Origin: Pseudonocardia xinjiangensis
GTDB lineage: Bacteria; Actinomycetota; Actinomycetes; Mycobacteriales; Pseudonocardiaceae
Reading direction: 5' to 3'
Assembly: GCF_012911925.1 (NCBI RefSeq)
Contig: NZ_JAAXKY010000047.1
Coordinates: 1 to 46,010 of the forward strand
DNA length: 46,010 nt
A program made the translations under genes and the position numbers. The notes below the pieces were generated by a model. The model had not been told where the DNA came from and did no database searches. It worked only from the letters and a program-made list of their open reading frames with translations. Of this stretch, positions 26,861-35,615 are shown piece after piece (position 1 is the stretch's first letter; every line of letters starts with the position of its first letter).

Positions 26861-28234
26861 ATGCTGTCAGCCGAAGACAACGAGATCCTGACCCGCGTCG
26901 GGCCGGGAACGATCATGGGCAATCTCCTGCGGCGCTACTGGACGCCCGCGCTCCTGGCGAACGAAGTGCCGACGCCGGGGGGCGACCCCGTCCGGGTGCG
27001 CCTGCTCGGCGAGGATCTCGTCGCCTTCCGCGACCTGAACGGCCGGGTCGGGCTCATCCAGGAGAACTGCCCGCACCGCGGAACGTCGCTCTACTTCGGC
27101 CGGAACGAGGGGACGGCGCACGCGCCCTTGGTCGCCGGGGAGGGCCTCTGCGGACTCAGGTGTCCGTACCACGGCTGGCAGTTCGACGTCGACGGCAACT
27201 GCATCGACATGCCGTCCGAGCCGCCGACCAGCACCTTCAAGGATCGGGTCCGGGCGAAGGCGTACCCCGTGCACGAGTCCGGGGGGCTCATCTGGACCTA
27301 CCTCGGTGCCCCGGACACCATGACGCCGTTCCGGGACTTCGGCACCGACTCGCTCCCCCCGGAGTACGTGTCGGCCGGGAAGACCTTCTCGCCGTGCAAC
27401 TGGGTGCAGGCGATGGAGGGCAATCTCGACAGTGCACACATCTCGTGGCTGCACCAGTTCAACGCGATCGACGACATCCCCGACGACGGCAGCGACAAGC
27501 CGGGCTACCTGTCCGTCGACATGTCGTGGAAGATCTGGCGCCACGACCGCGCACCGCGGCTCGAGGTGCACGACACCTGGTACGGCTACCGGTACGCCGG
27601 CATCCGGACCACCCCGGGCGGTCACACCCACGTGCGGATCACCGGCTTCTGCGTCCCGTACATGACGGCGGTCGCGAGCATCCCGTTCCGGTCCCGGCTC
27701 TCGATGTTCGTGCCGATCGACGACGAGAACACGTGGCGGATCAACGCCGTCGCCCAGCCGCCGCGCAACCCCAACGGCTACGGCGGTGGGCACGAGCTCT
27801 TCGACGTCACGAACTACCCGTACGAGGCGCGCAAGTTCACCGGCATCCGCGGCCGGCGCTGGACGGCGGAGAACGAGTACGAGATGGACCGGGACGTCCA
27901 GCGGAACGAGACCTTCACCGGCATCCCGGACTTCAACAGCCAGGACCTCATGGCGACCGAGTCGATGGGCCCGATCTATGACCGGTCGCAGGAGCACCTC
28001 GGCACGACCGACCGGGCGGTGATCCGCATGCGCCGGATCCTGCTCGACGCGGCCAAGCGCCTCGCCGAGAACGGCGCGACCCCGCCCGCTCTGGCCGGCG
28101 TCGAGGGGCACGACTTCCGGACCTTCCGTTCCGCGGAGAAGATCCTCGAACCCGGTGAGGACTGGCGAATCCTCGGCACCGACGACGACCCGACGGTCCA
28201 GGAGGCGATGCTCGCCACCGGCGAGCAAACCTGA
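26861..28234 (+). CDS. Rieske non-haem iron oxygenase, alpha subunit (B)
   Basis: Protein of 457 residues, clearly paralogous to oxygenase A. Rieske ligands are Cys70 and His72 (CPHRG) and Cys101 and His104 (CPYHGW). The iron site is Asp190-x2-His193-x4-His198 (DSAHISWLH). The C-terminal block ATESMGPIYDRSQEHLG is nearly identical to that of A. The start at ATG 26861 has gagagaaagg upstream. Both ligand sets are complete, so both enzymes should be active; two alpha subunits in one operon suggest two oxidation steps or a mixed oligomer. No ferredoxin or reductase gene is nearby. Confidence 0.92.
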   Translation: MLSAEDNEILTRVGPGTIMGNLLRRYWTPALLANEVPTPGGDPVRVRLLGEDLVAFRDLNGRVGLIQENCPHRGTSLYFGRNEGTAHAPLVAGEGLCGLRCPYHGWQFDVDGNCIDMPSEPPTSTFKDRVRAKAYPVHESGGLIWTYLGAPDTMTPFRDFGTDSLPPEYVSAGKTFSPCNWVQAMEGNLDSAHISWLHQFNAIDDIPDDGSDKPGYLSVDMSWKIWRHDRAPRLEVHDTWYGYRYAGIRTTPGGHTHVRITGFCVPYMTAVASIPFRSRLSMFVPIDDENTWRINAVAQPPRNPNGYGGGHELFDVTNYPYEARKFTGIRGRRWTAENEYEMDRDVQRNETFTGIPDFNSQDLMATESMGPIYDRSQEHLGTTDRAVIRMRRILLDAAKRLAENGATPPALAGVEGHDFRTFRSAEKILEPGEDWRILGTDDDPTVQEAMLATGEQT

Positions 28235-28350
28235 CGCACTCCGGAAATCGGCGCTCGGTCAGCTCGCTGGCTCTTCTTCCGGCGGCCCCCGCTGCCACCC
28301 CACCCCTCGACCGCGGCCAATGCAGTCCGCGGCAACGCGAGGAGCACATT

Positions 28351-29985
28351 GTGTGCCGAATTCGTACCCGTACGCGCTCGATGATCTGGGTCCTCATTGC
28401 CTGCGTGGGAATACTGACAGCGGCGTGTGGCAGCCCCGCCGGTTCTGCGTCGGCGGGCCCGAGCAGCGCGACGCTCGACACGTCGCGTTCCTTCGGTGGT
28501 GACCCGGCGACCGAGGGCACCCCGACACCCGGTGGGGTCCTCCGATACGGCATGGACCGTGAGCCGGTGGCTCTGGATCCCGTCGTCCCCGGTTCCCAGG
28601 AGGCGATCTACGCGATCTACGACCCCCTGATGCGGGTGAACGACAAGCGCGAGCTCGTGCCCTACCTCGCGCAGTCCATGACGACGGCGGACAGGGGCAG
28701 GACCTGGATCCTGAAGCTCCGTCCGGGCGTGCAGTTCCAGGACGGGACACCGCTCGACGCGGATGCGGTCCTGTTCAACCTGAAGCGGCAGCAGGACACG
28801 GTCCGGTCGCCGGGCAACGTGTATGCCAAGCAGATCGCCTCGATGACGGCGGTCGACGACCTGACCGTCCAGCTCGTCCTGCAGGACCCGTTCGGGTCGT
28901 TCGCCAACGCGTTCGCGCTCCGGTCCAACGACGGGACGCTCGGTCTGATGGCCTCGCCCACCGCGGTCCGGAAGTGGGGCAACGAGTACGCGCGCCATCC
29001 GGTGGGAGCCGGTCCGTTCGAGTTCGTCGAGTGGCAGCCCGACTCCCGGATCGTGGTCAAGAAGTTCGCGAACTACTGGCAGAAGGACAAGGGCCTGCCC
29101 TACCTCGACGGCGTCGAGTTCCGACCGCTGCCGGACACCGACTCGGCGTACGCGTCTCTGGAGAACGGCGACATCGACATGCTGTTCGCCTCGTACCAGA
29201 CGTTGTTGGTGCGGGCCTCGAAGAACCCCGACCTGGTCACCTACTACAACCCGGGCAACGGCGGGGAGTTCCTCTACTTCAACTTCACCAAGCCGCCGTT
29301 CAACGACCGGCGCATGCGCGAGGCGGTCCTGGCGGCGCTCAACCCGCAGGCCATGAGCGCGACCCTCTACCAGGGGTACATGGAACCCGCGCAGACGCCG
29401 TTCTCGCCGGACAGCCCCTACTTCAGCCGGGAGGCGGCCGACCAGTACCCGAAGTACGACCCGGATCGCGCGCGCCAGCTGATCGCCGACTACAAGGCCG
29501 GCGGCGGGGACCCCAACTTCACCCTGTCCTCGGCCAACAACCCGACGCGCGCGCAGTTCGCCGAGTTCGTCCAGGCCCAGTGGGCCGCGGTGGGCATCGA
29601 CGTGAAGCTGAACCTGCAGGACCTAGCCACGTTCAGTTCCGCGGTGGTGCAGAGCGGGAACTTCCAGATGACGACCTGGGTGTCGGGATGGCCCGACCCC
29701 TTCCCGAACCTCCTGCAGCTCCTGCGTACCGGGGGCAGCGGGAACTACGGCGACTACTCGAACCCGCAGGTCGACTCCCTGCTCCTGGACGCGGTCAGCA
29801 CCACCGACCAGGCGAAACGGGTCGAGGACTACAAGCAGGTGCAGCTCATCGCCGGCCAGGACCTCGCGATCGGGTGGTACAGCCGGGCCTCCACGGGGCT
29901 CCTGGCGACCAAGAACGTCAAGGGCGTCGTGCTGGACATCCCGACGGGCCCGCAGATGTGGGCGACCGCCTGGCTGTCGCACTAG
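28351..29985 (+). CDS. ABC transporter substrate-binding lipoprotein, oligopeptide family (1)
   Basis: Protein of 544 residues starting at GTG 28351. A lipoprotein signal peptide (hydrophobic MIWVLIACVGILTAACGS, lipobox cysteine in TAAC) leads a family 5 (DppA/OppA) fold: GGVLRYGMDREPVALDPVV, LKLRPGVQFQDGTPLDADAV and FLYFNFTKPPFNDRRMREAV. The family binds peptides, nickel, or in actinomycetes a range of organic ligands. It lies 116 bp after Rieske oxygenase B, so it may capture that system's substrate. No permease or ATPase is adjacent. A strong hairpin follows its stop. Confidence 0.92.
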   Translation: MCRIRTRTRSMIWVLIACVGILTAACGSPAGSASAGPSSATLDTSRSFGGDPATEGTPTPGGVLRYGMDREPVALDPVVPGSQEAIYAIYDPLMRVNDKRELVPYLAQSMTTADRGRTWILKLRPGVQFQDGTPLDADAVLFNLKRQQDTVRSPGNVYAKQIASMTAVDDLTVQLVLQDPFGSFANAFALRSNDGTLGLMASPTAVRKWGNEYARHPVGAGPFEFVEWQPDSRIVVKKFANYWQKDKGLPYLDGVEFRPLPDTDSAYASLENGDIDMLFASYQTLLVRASKNPDLVTYYNPGNGGEFLYFNFTKPPFNDRRMREAVLAALNPQAMSATLYQGYMEPAQTPFSPDSPYFSREAADQYPKYDPDRARQLIADYKAGGGDPNFTLSSANNPTRAQFAEFVQAQWAAVGIDVKLNLQDLATFSSAVVQSGNFQMTTWVSGWPDPFPNLLQLLRTGGSGNYGDYSNPQVDSLLLDAVSTTDQAKRVEDYKQVQLIAGQDLAIGWYSRASTGLLATKNVKGVVLDIPTGPQMWATAWLSH

Positions 29986-29999
29986 CGGCGTGGTCCCGT

Positions 30000-30032
30000 G
30001 GCTGCGAGGGCGCGGCAGGCGCCCTCGCAGCC
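30000..30032 (+). terminator. Strong hairpin between the two binding-protein genes
   Basis: ggctgcgagggcgc (30000-30013) is perfectly complementary to gcgccctcgcagcc (30019-30032), a 14-bp GC-rich stem with a 5-base loop, 15 bp after the first binding-protein stop. There is no T-tract, so it may act as an intrinsic-like terminator, a 3' RNA stabiliser or an attenuator that lowers expression of the second binding protein. Confidence 0.75.
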
Positions 30033-30145
30033 AGTGGCGGCCGGTGCGGGCCGCACATGAACGACAGAGTGGAGTGGACGACATCGACGACCTTCCGGCC
30101 GGTGTGCGCTGAGTCGGGGGCCGTTCTCGGGGGAGCGTTTCGACG

Positions 30146-31756
30146 ATGCGAAATCGACTGGTGTGCATATCGGCAGCACTGGCGGCAGTCACGCTGATGG
30201 TGACCGGCGCCTGCGGGGCAGCTCCCGGCAACGGTCCGGCGGACCGTCCCGCGCTCACCGCCGTCAACCCGTATGGCGGGGATCGGGCGAGCGAAGGGCA
30301 GCCCGTGCGTGGCGGCACGTTGCGCGTCGCCATGGACCGCGATGCGGTCAGCTTCGACCCGGCCGTTCAGAACGCGAACCAGGCGGCGTCGGTTGTCTAC
30401 GACTCGCTGATGCGGCTCACTCCGGAGGGGAAGACCGAGCCGTTCGTCGCGCGGTCGATGGAGAGTCCGGACAACGGGCTGACCTGGCGGATGGGTCTGC
30501 GTCCCGGGGTGCGGTTCCAGGACGGCACCGATCTCGACGCAAATGCGGTCGTGGTCAACGTGCAACGGCACATCGACCGGGTCGCGTCGCCGGCGCACCA
30601 GTTCGCCGAGCGCATCCGCTCGATGCGCGTCGTGGACCCGCTCACCGTCGAGTTCACGCTGATCGAGCCGATGGGGGAGTTCCCGACGGTGTTCGCGCTG
30701 AGCTACTCGGCCGGGACGCTGGGAATGCTGTTGTCACCGGCGGCCATCCAGAAGTACGGCGCGGACGTCGGCGCACACCCGGTCGGCGTCGGTCCCTTCC
30801 GGCTGGTCGACTGGGTGCGTGACTCGCACATCACCTTCGTCCGCAACGAGGACTACTGGCAGGCGGGGCTGCCCTACCTCGACGGCATCGAGTTCCGCCC
30901 GCTCCCGGACACCGACACCCGATTCGCCTCCATCGCCAACGGTGATGTCGACTACGTCTACGGCGGCTACTACCAGGAGCTGAGCCGAGCGCTCGGCAAC
31001 CCGGACCTCAAGGTCTACTACGGGCCCGGTTCCGGAGGTGAGAGGCTCCAGTTCAACCACGCGGCCGCTCCGTTCGACGATCGGCGGATGCGAGAGGCGA
31101 TCGTGCGGGCGATCGACCTGCGGGCGCTCTCGGTCAGCCAGTACGGCGGCCAGATGATCGCCGCCGACAGCCTGTTCGACCCGGCCAGCCCATATCACAC
31201 GCAGGCGGCGTCGGAGGCGTGGCCGACGTTCGATCTCGACGAGGCACGCAGGCTCGTCGAGGCCTACCGAGCCGACGGCGGAAACCCCGACTTCACCTTC
31301 AAGACGACCACCACCCGGACGGCGTTCGCCGAGTTCATGCAGGCGCAGATGGCGGCGATCGGAATCGACATGCAGGTCAAGCAGTACGACCTCGCGCAGT
31401 TCTCGTCGGCGGTCGTGCAGGGCGGGGACTTCCAGCTGACGACCTACGTCGGCTCGATCGACACGCCCTACCCGGTCGTCGCGAACATGCTGCACTCGAA
31501 CGGCAGCGCCAACTACGGCAAGTACTCCAATCCCAAGGTCGACCGGCTGCTCGACGAGGCGGCGGTGACCACCGACGAGGCCACGCGCACGCGGGACTAC
31601 CAGCAGGTGGAGCTCCTGTCCGGGCGGGACCTGGCGGTGGCCTGGTACAGCCGGAACTACTCGTCCAACATCGCGCGCAAGGAGGTCAAAGGTGTCTACC
31701 GGTACATGACCTCCGGTGTCTGGTACGAGCGGGTCTGGCTGGACCGGCGGGGCTGA
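30146..31756 (+). CDS. ABC transporter substrate-binding lipoprotein, oligopeptide family (2)
   Basis: Protein of 536 residues, paralogous to the preceding binding protein. Signal peptide MRNRLVCISAALAAVTLMVT is followed by GAC as lipobox. Family 5 blocks: GGTLRVAMDRDAVSFDPAV, LRPGVRFQDGTDLDANAV and DDRRMREAIVRAIDLRAL. Both paralogues share LPYLDG.EFRPLPDTD and FSSAVVQ.G.FQ, so they arose by duplication, but many surface residues differ and ligands may not be the same. Permease and ATPase genes are absent; a permease-ATPase-ATPase set without a binding protein is at 8276-10807. Confidence 0.92.
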   Translation: MRNRLVCISAALAAVTLMVTGACGAAPGNGPADRPALTAVNPYGGDRASEGQPVRGGTLRVAMDRDAVSFDPAVQNANQAASVVYDSLMRLTPEGKTEPFVARSMESPDNGLTWRMGLRPGVRFQDGTDLDANAVVVNVQRHIDRVASPAHQFAERIRSMRVVDPLTVEFTLIEPMGEFPTVFALSYSAGTLGMLLSPAAIQKYGADVGAHPVGVGPFRLVDWVRDSHITFVRNEDYWQAGLPYLDGIEFRPLPDTDTRFASIANGDVDYVYGGYYQELSRALGNPDLKVYYGPGSGGERLQFNHAAAPFDDRRMREAIVRAIDLRALSVSQYGGQMIAADSLFDPASPYHTQAASEAWPTFDLDEARRLVEAYRADGGNPDFTFKTTTTRTAFAEFMQAQMAAIGIDMQVKQYDLAQFSSAVVQGGDFQLTTYVGSIDTPYPVVANMLHSNGSANYGKYSNPKVDRLLDEAAVTTDEATRTRDYQQVELLSGRDLAVAWYSRNYSSNIARKEVKGVYRYMTSGVWYERVWLDRRG

Positions 31757-31879
31757 TCGGGCCCGGGCGGGTGCTCATTGCGGTGATGGCCGCCGGGTCT
31801 CCGGTTGCTCGTTGCGGGTTTGGCCGCTGCGTTGGCCAACTTGTTGGGGGCCTCGACACGGTGCTGACCAGGAGACAAC

Positions 31880-32156
31880 TGTCGTCCCATTCACCGTGGT
31901 TTCGGAGCAGCCCGTCGACGCGTTGGCAGCGCAGGTGCTCGCCGTATCGGGAGGCCGACGTCCGGACCGCACTCCCAGGGAAGGCCTTCTCCAGCGCGGA
32001 GACGACGACGTGGAGCCCGGTACCCCGCAGCTGTGCGAGATCGGCGAGCGCGGTGCTGATCTCGGTGTGCCACTTGATGAAGGCGGTGCGGCGGTCGGGG
32101 TACTCGGTTCATTTGTCGGCGAAGTTCTCACCCGGGTGTGCGGGATTCGAGACCCA
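31880..32156 (-). pseudogene. Remnant resembling a CBASS-type (SMODS) nucleotidyltransferase C-terminus
   Basis: The minus strand reads WVSNPAHPGENFADK, stop, TEYPDRRTAFIKWHTEISTA, then ALADLAQLRGTGLH. In SMODS/CD-NTase proteins of actinomycetes I recall a similar C-terminal block, NP..P.ENFADKW...P.R..AF..W. The stop (TGA at 32109-32111) sits exactly where the Trp of ADKW is expected, a TGG to TGA change. Only about 90 residues remain and no catalytic site is present. The 5' side abuts the dispersed repeat at 32157. The family assignment is from memory of motifs and is tentative. Confidence 0.4.
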
Positions 32157-32203
32157 GTAGCCAGTCCTGGGCTTGCGCGTAATGCGCTGCGCTGCACCAG
32201 GCA
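32157..32203 (+). repeat. Dispersed repeat, copy C
   Basis: It contains cagtcctgggcttgcg, identical to copy A (4826-4841 region), followed by taatgcgctgcgctgcacca, which resembles catgcgctgtggtgcacca in copy B (38764-38782). Its left edge is the breakpoint of the nucleotidyltransferase remnant. Confidence 0.6.
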
Positions 32204-32255
32204 TACCGACCACCACCTCTTCCGAGCCATAGCCATTATCCTGACAAGCCGCCGG

Positions 32256-32867
32256 TCAGACGGCCTTGAGCCGTCTCCGGTTGGCCGCCAGAACCTCGTC
32301 CGACAGCTCCGGGGCAGCGTCGGCGATGGCGCGGGAGAGGAGCACTGCGCCGATCATCTGACTGAACAGCGCGACTGCATGCTCCCGGGCTTCGGCAGGA
32401 GCGAGGTCGGTGCCTGACTCGCGGCCGCATTCGATCAGCATGTCCGCGATAGCTTCGAGGTAGCCGTTGAGTCCCCGGCGGTACTCGGCTTGAGCGGCGA
32501 CTCCATGGCGGCCGGTGTCGGAGACGAAGGCGGCCGAGGCGCAACCGACCTCGGGGTGGTCGCGATGCTCGGCGTTGACGTACCGGTCGACCATGTCGTG
32601 CAGGGCTGCGCGGGCCGAGCCGGGGTGCGCTTTGCGGATGGCGTCGAGCGCTGCCAGCGATTCGGTGAAGCCCTGGTGGAGGACTTCGAGGGCGAGGGCG
32701 TCCTTGGAGGCGAAGTGGTTGTAGAAGCCGCCATGGGTCATGCCGGCCGACTTCATCAGCTGTTCGATGCCGAAGCCGTCGATGCCGCGCAGCCGAAATC
32801 CCTCGCCTGCTGCGGTGACGATCTTCTCGCGGTTGAGCCGCTTCTGCTCTTGTGTGATGCGGGGCAC
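32256..32867 (-). CDS. TetR/AcrR-family transcriptional repressor
   Basis: Protein of about 203 residues. The N-terminal helix-turn-helix reads IVTAAGEGFRLRGIDGFGIE, QLMKSAGMTHGGFYNHFASK (GGFYNHF is the recognition-helix signature), followed by a ligand-binding helical domain (EVGCASAAFVSDTGRHG). GTG at 32867 is preferred because ggaaagg lies 9-15 bases upstream; an in-frame ATG at 32894 is possible. It is divergent from a three-gene redox operon, which it most likely represses; an intergenic palindrome is listed at 33001-33017. A 7-bp hairpin (32258-32276) overlaps its last codons and may end transcription. Confidence 0.9.
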   Translation of the reverse strand: MPRITQEQKRLNREKIVTAAGEGFRLRGIDGFGIEQLMKSAGMTHGGFYNHFASKDALALEVLHQGFTESLAALDAIRKAHPGSARAALHDMVDRYVNAEHRDHPEVGCASAAFVSDTGRHGVAAQAEYRRGLNGYLEAIADMLIECGRESGTDLAPAEAREHAVALFSQMIGAVLLSRAIADAAPELSDEVLAANRRRLKAV

Positions 32868-33000
32868 ATTGATCACCTTTCCGGACAGGCGCATGCCTTA
32901 CGCAGGCGAAGTCTAGCCAGTTTCGATGATGCCCACCATCAAATCGGGCACCCCGGCGACGCCGCGCTTGACAGCGGATGACAGCGACGGCAGCCTAACT

Positions 33001-33017
33001 ATGATGTCGATCATCAT
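33001..33017. promoter_or_regulatory. Candidate TetR operator
   Basis: atgatgtcgatcatcat is a perfect palindrome with 6-bp arms (ATGATG/CATCAT) around tcgat, 23 bp upstream of the GTG of the first redox gene. A weaker related match (tttcgatgatg...catcaaa) lies near 32921-32943. The position fits repression by the adjacent TetR protein. Confidence 0.5.
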
Positions 33018-33039
33018 CAAAGACTGCGAGGGAGCCGTC

Positions 33040-33633
33040 GTGAACTTCGGGACCATTGGAGCCGGGGTGGTCGCGCAGGCCATCGCCGGTCACCTCGTGG
33101 CGGCAGGCCACAAGGTGACCCTGAGCAACAGCCGCGGCCCGGACACGCTGCTCGACGTCGTGACTCGGCTGGGGCCGCTGGCGAGCGCGGCCACGGTCGA
33201 GGAGGCCGCCGCCGCAGACATGGTGTTCCTCGCCGTGATGTGGCCGCAGGTCGGCGACGCGCTGGCCGGGCTGCCACCGTGGGGCGGCCGCATCCTGGTG
33301 GACACGACCAATCAGCTACCGAGGCCGCCGATCACCGCGGACCTCGGGGTCGAGACGCCGAGTGAGTTCGTCGCGAGCCGGGCGCCGGGCGCGCACGTGG
33401 TCAAGGCCTTCAACACTCTCTACGCCCAGTACATCGCCGCTGACCCCCGGCACCCGGAGGGTCGACAGCTGCTGTTCTACGCCGGCGACGACACCGCCAC
33501 CAAAGCCACCTTCCGAGATGTCGCCGAGAGTCTCGGCTTTGCGGCGGTCGACGCCGGGTCGCTACGCGAGGGCGGCCGGCTGATGCAGATCGGTGGCCCG
33601 CTCTCGGGCCTGCACGCCTTGAAGCAGGACTAA
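33040..33633 (+). CDS. NAD(P)-binding protein of the F420-dependent NADP reductase type
   Basis: Protein of 197 residues from GTG 33040 with a gaggga ribosome binding site 5-10 bp upstream. The N-terminus NFGTIGAGVVAQAIAGHLVA carries the Rossmann GxGxxA fingerprint, and SNSRGPDTL after strand 2 is typical of F420_oxidored (NADP coenzyme F420 oxidoreductase) domains, in which Ser/Arg bind the NADP 2'-phosphate. VKAFNTLYAQ and FYAGDD are further family landmarks. It could reduce F420 or act directly on a substrate. First gene of a TetR-controlled operon with a quinone oxidoreductase and an F420-type nitroreductase. Confidence 0.87.
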   Translation: MNFGTIGAGVVAQAIAGHLVAAGHKVTLSNSRGPDTLLDVVTRLGPLASAATVEEAAAADMVFLAVMWPQVGDALAGLPPWGGRILVDTTNQLPRPPITADLGVETPSEFVASRAPGAHVVKAFNTLYAQYIAADPRHPEGRQLLFYAGDDTATKATFRDVAESLGFAAVDAGSLREGGRLMQIGGPLSGLHALKQD

Positions 33634-33655
33634 CCCCGAAAGAAGGGGGGACCTC

Positions 33656-34651
33656 ATGAAAGCACTCGCCTACGAGAAGGCACACGAGCTGACAGCCTTC
33701 GCCATCAACCTGGTCGAGGTCGCCGAGCCACAGTTGCGTGACGGTGACCTGCTGGTCGAGGTGCGTGCGATCGGTATCAACCCGGGCGAAGCCGCGATCC
33801 GGAAGACCCGCAGCGCCGAACCCGGCGGCCGGGTCATTCTCGGCTGGGAGTTCGCCGGAGTCGTCGTCGCGAACGGGCCCGCCGCCACCGGGTTTGCGAT
33901 CGGGGACCGGGTGATGGGCACCGGCGACATCACCCGCGACGGTTGCTGGGCCGAGCGCGTTGCGGTCGACCACCGGGTTGTCGCCAAGATCGCCGACGAG
34001 CTCACGTTCACCGACGCCGCGTCCTTACCCATCGGCATCCTCACGGCCTGGGAAGCGCTCTTCCGCGACCAGCGCACTGTGCCGGCCGGCGTCGGAAGTG
34101 TTCTGGTCATCGGCGGGGCCGGCGGTGTGGGCTCGTCGGCCACGCAGCTACTGAAGGCGCGAACGTCCGCGTTCGTGATCAGCACGGCCTCGCGACCCGA
34201 GTCGCGGAAGTGGGCCACTGCGATGGGGGCCGACCTGGTCGTCGATCACCACGCCGACCTGGCCACGCAGCTGCGCGGAGCCGGGATCGACCAAGTCGAT
34301 CTGGTGTTCTCCACCTCGGGCACCAGCGGCAACCTGGCGTCGATCGTCGAGGTGCTGCGGCCCTTCGGTCACCTGGCCTTCATCGACACCCCCGGCCCGT
34401 TGGACCTCGACGCGTTCATCGGGAAGTCGCTGTCGCTGCACAGCGAGATGGTGTTCAGCAAGATCACCGCTGGCGGCGACGCCGGTAGTCAGGGGCGAAT
34501 TCTCGCCCGGGCGGCGGACGACGTGGCCGCGGGCCGCCTGCGGTCGATCGTCACGACCACGCTCGAGGGCCTGACCAGCGAGACCATGAGGACGGCGCAC
34601 ACGCTCGTCGAGACCGGCGGGACCATCGGCAAGACGGTGATCGCCCTCTGA
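33656..34651 (+). CDS. Zinc-independent quinone oxidoreductase-like MDR protein
   Basis: Protein of 331 residues of the medium-chain reductase family. The N-terminal GroES-like domain (DLLVEVRAIGINPGEAAIRK; LGWEFAGVVV) is followed by the Rossmann domain with VLVIGGAGGVGSSATQLLKA (GGxGGVG). The catalytic-zinc Cys and His of alcohol dehydrogenases are absent, which points to an NADPH-dependent quinone or enone reductase. It lies 22 bp after the previous stop with a ggggg-rich ribosome binding site, so it is in the same operon. Confidence 0.9.
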   Translation: MKALAYEKAHELTAFAINLVEVAEPQLRDGDLLVEVRAIGINPGEAAIRKTRSAEPGGRVILGWEFAGVVVANGPAATGFAIGDRVMGTGDITRDGCWAERVAVDHRVVAKIADELTFTDAASLPIGILTAWEALFRDQRTVPAGVGSVLVIGGAGGVGSSATQLLKARTSAFVISTASRPESRKWATAMGADLVVDHHADLATQLRGAGIDQVDLVFSTSGTSGNLASIVEVLRPFGHLAFIDTPGPLDLDAFIGKSLSLHSEMVFSKITAGGDAGSQGRILARAADDVAAGRLRSIVTTTLEGLTSETMRTAHTLVETGGTIGKTVIAL

Positions 34652-34753
34652 GCCGTCGGCTCGCACCTCCTCGTCCCGACTGGCCAGGCGACGGCTCGAA
34701 CTTCGATATCGACAGCGGGAGCAGAAACCCCGTTGAAGGAAGGACCACCCGAC

Positions 34754-35215
34754 GTGACAAAGAATCTGCTCGACGGTGAGTACGTCCCCAGCTCCGATGC
34801 GACGACCCGCGACCAGGTCGAGCTCTACGAGCGCACCGACGGCCGCGAAGGCGCGACGATGCAAGGCAATCCCGTGATCGTGGTGACGATGCGCGGGGCG
34901 CGTTCAGGCAAGCTGCGCAAGGTCGCGTTGATGCGCATCGAGCGCGGCGGGGTCTACGCCATCGGCGCCTCCGCCGGTGGCCAGGCCCGTAACCCGGGTT
35001 GGTTCCACAACCTGGTGACCAACCCGACGGTGCAGTTGCAGGACGGCCCCGACCGCTCGCTGATGACTGCACGCGTCGCCGAAGGCGCCGAGCGAGAGAG
35101 CTGGCTCGCCTACGCCGACGAGCTCTACCCGTTCTTCGCGAGTATGCGTGACCGTGCCGCCGAGACCGGCAACCGCGAAGTCCCGTTGATCCTGCTCGAA
35201 CCCACCGGGAACTGA
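34754..35215 (+). CDS. Deazaflavin (F420)-dependent nitroreductase family protein
   Basis: Protein of 153 residues. GTG 34754 was chosen because aaggaagga lies 9-17 bp upstream; the TTG at 34733 lacks a site. Split-barrel Ddn-family blocks: NPVIVVTMRGARSGKLRKVA, YAIGASAGGQARNPGWFHNL, VTNPTVQLQDG and PLILLEP. It probably uses F420H2 to reduce a quinone or nitro compound. Last gene of the TetR-controlled redox operon, 102 bp after the MDR gene. Another family member is at 6303-6815. Confidence 0.88.
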   Translation: MTKNLLDGEYVPSSDATTRDQVELYERTDGREGATMQGNPVIVVTMRGARSGKLRKVALMRIERGGVYAIGASAGGQARNPGWFHNLVTNPTVQLQDGPDRSLMTARVAEGAERESWLAYADELYPFFASMRDRAAETGNREVPLILLEPTGN

Positions 35216-35615
35216 CCTCCCGGCAGGTTCAGGAGATGGCGACGACTGCTGTGTGGTTCGAGACGTTGGCGACGAGTACCCCGTGATTCATTCTCCCGCG
35301 CGGGTGATCCGACGGCGCGGGCTGCTCGTGACCTCGGCACGGCGGCAGGCACGCAGGACGTCTGGTCTAGTCGCCAGCGCAGCCCTCGCCGTCGCCGTCA
35401 CGGTCCAGAGCAGCGCGATAGCCGGGGTCTCCCCGACGGATCGGAGCGGCGCCAGCTGCTCGTACCGGCGCCGGCTGAGGCGCGTCGGGATTGCCGTGTC
35501 GCCAGGTCGGGTGCTGGAGGCTCGTGCCTCCATGTGGACCTGGGCGGACGGTCGCTGACGTCACCCTGCTCGGACCGTTCTCCAGCGGCTTCCTCAACCC
35601 CGGTCGGCCCACGAC
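35216..35615. other. Gene-free stretch
   Basis: About 400 bp between the nitroreductase stop and the converging propeller gene stop. A 101-codon plus-strand frame (35253-35558) has no domain I can recognise. No clear terminator hairpin was identified. Confidence 0.4.
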
